Shown here piece by piece: positions 59,814-64,000 of a DNA stretch of 64,000 nucleotides. The translations under genes and the position numbers were made by a program. This DNA is from Candidatus Azobacteroides sp. (GTDB lineage Bacteria; Bacteroidota; Bacteroidia; Bacteroidales; WRGA01), in contig JAJQEC010000144.1 in the NCBI GenBank assembly GCA_021201815.1, positions 828 through 64,827 on the forward strand, read 5' to 3'. Numbering within the stretch: position 1 is the first letter of the stretch; every line of letters begins with the position of its first letter. The notes beneath the pieces are model-generated. The model saw only the letters and a program-made list of their open reading frames with translations, made no database searches and was not told the DNA's origin.

Positions 59814-62102
59814 ATGGTTAGTATAAAAAGAAAAGCTGTTAAAACGGACTTATTTTACCTCTTTATTTCCGTCTTTATTTTTATCTCTTTTTCCTGTAAC
59901 CGGGAAAAAACGGATTCTTCTAAGCGAACTCCGGTTGACTATGTAAATCCTTATATCGGAAATATCAGCCATTTGCTGGTACCCACCTATCCTATGACCC
60001 ATTTACCCAACAGCATGTTGCGGGTACAGCCTAACAGAATAGATTATACCTTTGATGTGGTAGACGGTTTGCCGATCCTTAAAACATCTCACCGGGGCGC
60101 AACAGCTTTCCGGCTGAACCCGGTCAATCGGTTGCAGGAAGATAGCCTGATAAAAAAGAAATACGTGTATGACAATGAGAAGATCACTCCTTATCATTAT
60201 TCCATGGACCTGATAGAAGAAGATATTGCAGTAGAATTTGCTCCTTCTCATCAGTCTGCTATTTATCAATTGACATTCGGACAGGGAAACGGAAACATCA
60301 TCCTGACTACAGCTAACGGCAGACTGGAATATACGGACAATGCCATCCGGGGATATCAGCAGTTTTCCGGGAATACGAAGGTATATCTGTATATGGAAAG
60401 TCAGGAGAAACCTTCAAAAATTGCCGTGCTGGACAATAATATTCCGGATTACACGGTTACCGCAGGGGAAGGGAAGAATACGGCTCTCCTCCTCTCTTTT
60501 GAGAAACCGGAAGTACGGATTCGGTATGGAATTTCTTATATCAGCATAGAGCAGGCAAAAAGTAATCTGCAACGGGAAATCGATACATACAATGTAGAAA
60601 CGATAAGCCGGCAGGGAAAAGAAAAGTGGAATGAAGTGCTTGGAAAAATTAGGGTAGAAGGAGTCTGTGAAACACAGAAAACAGTTTTCTATACTGCTCT
60701 TTACCGCACCTATGAACGAATGATTACTATTTCCGAAGATGGGAAATATTACAGTCCGTTTGATGGTCAGATGCATATGGACCATAACCGTTCTTTCTAT
60801 ACGGATGACTGGATATGGGATACGTATAGGGCTACTCATCCGCTCCGGACAATTATCGAACCGGAGATGGAACAGGATATGCTGAATTCTTTTATCCTTA
60901 TGGCTCAGCAGACAGAAACAAAATGGCTGCCGACTTTTCCGAGTGTTCATGGAGACAGCCATGGAATGAATGGAAATCATGGAGTGATTACTCTTTGGGA
61001 TGCCTGGCAGAAAGGCCTGAGAAATATGGACATGCAGGCTGCCTTTGAATCTTCGAAAAAGACTTTGCTGGAAAAATCTATTCTTCCGTACCGGGCTGTA
61101 CCACATACCGAACTGGACAAGATATATCTGGAGAAAGGATATTTCCCGGCACTTGAACCCGGCGAAAAAGAATCCCTGGATATCGTGCATCCTTATGAAA
61201 AACGCCAATCGGTAGCCATTACACTGGCAGCTTGTTATGATGACTGGTGCCTGGCACAGATGGCCAGGGAAATGGATGAAAAGGAAACAGCCGAATACTT
61301 TCTGAACCGGAGTTTTAATTACCGGAATATTTATAATGAACAAACCGGATTCTTCCATCCCCGAAACCGGAAAGGTGAATTTATTCAGCCGATGGATTAT
61401 GCTTTCTCCGGAGGAAAGGGCGGACGGGATTATTACGATGAAAATAACGGGTGGATATATCGCTGGGAAGTCCCACAAAATATAAAAGACCTTATTCGAC
61501 TGATGGGTGGAAAAGAGGCTTTTTCCGCAAACCTGGATGAAACATTCCGCAAACCGCTGGAAATATTCAAACCCGACTTTTTCGGAACGTTTCCTGACCA
61601 TACCGGTCTGGTCGGACAATATTCCATGGGAAATGAACCTTGTTTACATATTCCTTATCTGTATAATTACGTAGGTCAACCGTGGAAAACCCAGAAAAGA
61701 GTCCGGGAACTACTTTCCCAATGGTTTCGGAATGATCTGATGGGCATGCCCGGTGACGAGGACGGAAGAGGAATGTCTGCCTTTGTCGTCTTTTCTTCTC
61801 TGGGATTTTATCCGGTAACTCCCGGCTTGCCTATGTATGTGATCGGTAGTCCTGTTTTTGAATCTGCCACAATTGAGCTGCCGGAAGGGAAAACCTTTCA
61901 GGTAATCTGCCACAACTATTCTCCGGAAAACAAATATATCCGGTCGGCAACCCTGAATGGAAAAGAATGGAATAAATCCTGGTTCAGTCATCAGGATCTC
62001 ATGCAGGGTGGAAAACTGGAATTTGTCATGGGAAAATATCCGAACAAAATGTGGGCTTCTTCCGAGGAAGCTATACCTCCTTCTTTTGAATGGGAGCATT
62101 GA
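59814..62102 (+). CDS. Divergent GH92-family lipoprotein, copy 3
   Basis: Close paralogue of 51126-53402: opening TPVDYVNPYIGNISHLLVPT, NEPCLHIPYLYNYVGQPWKT, PGDEDGRGMSAFVVFSSLGFYPVTPG and the tail NGKEWNKSWF. As in copy 2 the D-C-G-Q signature of classical GH92 is altered (D-G-R-G). Lipoprotein signal ends SFSC. 762 aa. 63 bp after the oxidoreductase, so likely the third gene behind promoter 57500. Confidence 0.88.
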   Translation: MVSIKRKAVKTDLFYLFISVFIFISFSCNREKTDSSKRTPVDYVNPYIGNISHLLVPTYPMTHLPNSMLRVQPNRIDYTFDVVDGLPILKTSHRGATAFRLNPVNRLQEDSLIKKKYVYDNEKITPYHYSMDLIEEDIAVEFAPSHQSAIYQLTFGQGNGNIILTTANGRLEYTDNAIRGYQQFSGNTKVYLYMESQEKPSKIAVLDNNIPDYTVTAGEGKNTALLLSFEKPEVRIRYGISYISIEQAKSNLQREIDTYNVETISRQGKEKWNEVLGKIRVEGVCETQKTVFYTALYRTYERMITISEDGKYYSPFDGQMHMDHNRSFYTDDWIWDTYRATHPLRTIIEPEMEQDMLNSFILMAQQTETKWLPTFPSVHGDSHGMNGNHGVITLWDAWQKGLRNMDMQAAFESSKKTLLEKSILPYRAVPHTELDKIYLEKGYFPALEPGEKESLDIVHPYEKRQSVAITLAACYDDWCLAQMAREMDEKETAEYFLNRSFNYRNIYNEQTGFFHPRNRKGEFIQPMDYAFSGGKGGRDYYDENNGWIYRWEVPQNIKDLIRLMGGKEAFSANLDETFRKPLEIFKPDFFGTFPDHTGLVGQYSMGNEPCLHIPYLYNYVGQPWKTQKRVRELLSQWFRNDLMGMPGDEDGRGMSAFVVFSSLGFYPVTPGLPMYVIGSPVFESATIELPEGKTFQVICHNYSPENKYIRSATLNGKEWNKSWFSHQDLMQGGKLEFVMGKYPNKMWASSEEAIPPSFEWEH

Positions 62103-62269
62103 TAGCACGTTATTTTATGTCTGTCTAAAGGTGGAAATTAAAAACAAGTTTGTCTGACGTGAAATAATAACCTGAAAAACCGGACATATTTTATTTGTAC
62201 GGAATTTATAAAAAGTAGCCTGGTGACAAAAAGGCTCCTTGACCCTCTAACTAACTAAAATTTAATTTT

Positions 62270-63964
62270 ATGAAAAAGAAAATCTTTACAATGTTGATCG
62301 TCCTTCTGGCGATAGTAGGAAAAGGAATGGCAGCAGATCTGCCGATTACTCCGAGTACAGATACCGGTAATGGAGCAGTCTGGTATTATATCAAGTGGAA
62401 TTGCGGAGGTGATGGAATTAAATGTTTTGTTCCGAACGGCCTTAATGAGCCTCTGGGAATACATTGGGGAGATCCCGACCCATTCGATGACAGGCTGCTT
62501 TATTGTTTTGTTGGTGATGAAGCAAATGGATTCGAAATTTACAACAAAGCATATCTGGCAGGAAAAACAGTAGACGGAGTCACTTTTACAGAAGACCTGA
62601 AACTTCAGAATCTGGGAAAAATAGGAGAAGAAACCTGGACTTTTGCCGGATATTCTACTTCCGTTCCTGAAGGAGAATTAATTACAAAGTGGATTATCGG
62701 TGATACATGGGATGATAGTGCCAACGGTGAACGCATTATTCTGGCTCCGGACAGAGAATATGGCTGGTGGAAATCCGGCAGCAGCCAATGTGAACTCGGG
62801 CCAGTTTCCACATGGGAAGGTGCCTATGCGGCATCTTTTGAATGGGTGTCGGGCGGTACACCTCCTCCGCTTCCGGAAGTAACATTGCCTTTTACACCAA
62901 GTGAAAATACCGGTGATGGAGCAATCTGGTATTACATGTTCTGGGATACCCAATGGGGATCACGTCCGATGTATGCTAACCGGTTGGATAACGGAATATC
63001 CATCGAATGGGGCAATCCGAAGTATGATGAAGATCAATTCCTATTTTGTTTTATAGGAAATACCGAAGATGGTTTCGAAGTATATAACAAAGCTTTCCTG
63101 AATGGCAAAACCGTAGCTACAGATGATGACGGAGGAACCGTTACTCTTACCGAGGATCTTAAGATCCAGAATTACGGAGGAGAATGGAATCAAATCGGCT
63201 ATTCTTTAAATCCGCCTGCGGATGGAAATGAACGGGTAACCAGATGGTATGTGCATGTCGGACAGGACGGACAACTGGTCGAAGGAAAAGTTGTAGCCGG
63301 TAAAACTGCTCTGACTGCCAGTCGGGATGGTAACGAAGCCTGGTGGGTAGGATCCAATAGTATTCTTCAATGGGGAGGCAATACCACATGGAACGGTACA
63401 TTCAGCCTGCACTTCACACAAGCGGTTCCGCTTGAGGATTATTCCTACGAATTATCTCCGGCAGATGGGGCTACAGCGGTAGCAGTAGATGCTCCTGTGA
63501 CCATAAGCTTTAATAATAATATCGTTCTTGGAGAATACATGGTAGAAGAAAAGAATCTGATTTCTGTAAAAGCAGATAACCAGGAAGTAGATGCCATTCC
63601 TTCCGTAAAGGATAATGTATTTACACTGGCTTTTGCTCAGGCCCTCCTACCGGGAACAACTTATACGATCACGATTGAACCGGGTGCTATCATTCCTCTT
63701 GTTACCGGAGATGAAAATAAGATTACATGGACATTTACAACAGATGGCGTGAGAGGAATCGGTGATGCAGTAATTGCGGAAGAATCCGTTATTTCCGTAT
63801 CCGGAAAAGAAGTTACTATTCTGGCATCTCTCCCGGAACCGGTGGAAGTATATACTGCAACAGGAGCGTTGGCACTGAAAACAACAGGTACTCAATTCAC
63901 ACTTGAAAGTGGTTTTTATATTATAAAAGCCGGAACAGAATTGAAAAAAGTGATTATTAAATAA
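62270..63964 (+). CDS. Secreted tandem-repeat lectin-like/Ig-like protein with sorting domain
   Basis: Signal peptide about 1-21 (ends KGMAA). Two similar ~180-residue units follow (about 22-205 and 205-390): each starts with P-F/I-T-PS-x-NTG-G-A-WYY and contains LLYCFVGDEANGFEIYNKA-like and EDLKLQN-like blocks, as in beta-trefoil/lectin domains. An SbsA/Big_5 Ig-like domain (about 395-490; SPADGATAVAVDAPVTISF ... ITWTFTTDG) and a sorting-domain-like tail (SGFYIIKAGTELKKVIIK) complete it. Same Ig-tail combination as 23730. No catalytic motif. The start ATG is preceded by a TTTATTTG box (62190-62197), a possible promoter without TTAA repeats. Confidence 0.78.
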   Translation: MKKKIFTMLIVLLAIVGKGMAADLPITPSTDTGNGAVWYYIKWNCGGDGIKCFVPNGLNEPLGIHWGDPDPFDDRLLYCFVGDEANGFEIYNKAYLAGKTVDGVTFTEDLKLQNLGKIGEETWTFAGYSTSVPEGELITKWIIGDTWDDSANGERIILAPDREYGWWKSGSSQCELGPVSTWEGAYAASFEWVSGGTPPPLPEVTLPFTPSENTGDGAIWYYMFWDTQWGSRPMYANRLDNGISIEWGNPKYDEDQFLFCFIGNTEDGFEVYNKAFLNGKTVATDDDGGTVTLTEDLKIQNYGGEWNQIGYSLNPPADGNERVTRWYVHVGQDGQLVEGKVVAGKTALTASRDGNEAWWVGSNSILQWGGNTTWNGTFSLHFTQAVPLEDYSYELSPADGATAVAVDAPVTISFNNNIVLGEYMVEEKNLISVKADNQEVDAIPSVKDNVFTLAFAQALLPGTTYTITIEPGAIIPLVTGDENKITWTFTTDGVRGIGDAVIAEESVISVSGKEVTILASLPEPVEVYTATGALALKTTGTQFTLESGFYIIKAGTELKKVIIK

Positions 63965-64000
63965 TCATACGCTATTAAATGAAAGGGGGCATAAAGTAAA

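Noticed and set aside
60414-61619. 401-codon open frame on the minus strand inside GH92 copy 3
   Set aside because: It is antisense to a clear GH92 gene, has no signal or domain, and results from codon bias of the sense strand. The same holds for the 314-codon minus frame at 54926-55870 inside GH36.

Overview
The window looks like a Bacteroidales chromosome segment of moderate to low GC. Three things point to this: SusC/SusD pairs, the Bacteroidetes-type -7 promoter box (TAnnTTTG) in front of several genes, and many secreted proteins ending in type IX secretion (T9SS) C-terminal sorting domains. The family or genus cannot be fixed from the sequence alone. Nearly all long genes are on the + strand and nearly all products are exported (signal peptides, lipoboxes, one Tat signal). 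There are no rRNA or tRNA genes, no CRISPR array and no intact transposase.

Layout. 0-9 kb: a secreted beta-helix protein, a membrane-spanning kelch/winged-helix regulator, a repeat-rich gap, and a minus-strand secreted protein with a Cys/His peptidase-like core. 9.3-20.3 kb: two tandem SusC/SusD pairs and a PKD-domain surface lipoprotein. 20.4-28.4 kb: secreted proteins with sorting domains, including two members of a clan-A-like glycosidase family, each followed by a terminator-like hairpin. 28.9-41.7 kb: GH2 beta-galactosidase, GH16 glucanase-like enzyme, CotH-like kinase, a second peptidase-like paralogue, a third clan-A-like glycosidase and a secreted phosphotriesterase-family protein. 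41.7-45 kb: two intergenic gaps full of palindromic repeats around one small secreted protein. 45-62 kb: GH92, nucleoside hydrolase, two DUF1080 proteins, a DoxX/TIM-barrel fusion, two more GH92s, GH36 alpha-galactosidase, a broken beta-propeller gene and a Tat-exported Gfo/Idh/MocA oxidoreductase. 62-64 kb: a lectin/Ig-like secreted protein.

How the parts may work together. Three promoters, in front of the SusCD operon, the first GH92 and the DUF1080-oxidoreductase-GH92 operon, share one unusual layout: three RTTAA half-sites exactly 11 bp apart, with the last 15 bp (start to start) from the -7 box. This geometry is what SARP/OmpR-type winged-helix activators are known to use. The only regulator in the window (2013-4553) carries such a winged helix on the cytoplasmic side of a membrane anchor, with kelch repeats outside. 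My main hypothesis is therefore one large glycan-utilisation regulon: outer-membrane glycan import (SusCD), extracellular and periplasmic cleavage (GH2, GH16, GH36, GH92, the clan-A-like trio) and possibly oxidative 3-keto-glycoside cleavage (Gfo/Idh/MocA plus DUF1080), switched on by that regulator.

The gaps hold several dispersed structured repeats: two arrays of hairpins repeating every 22 bp, a two-hairpin module with a constant 12-nt linker, a second two-hairpin family with compensating stem changes, and two MITE-like inverted-repeat elements. Substrates are not determined, and functions not recognised are stated as such.
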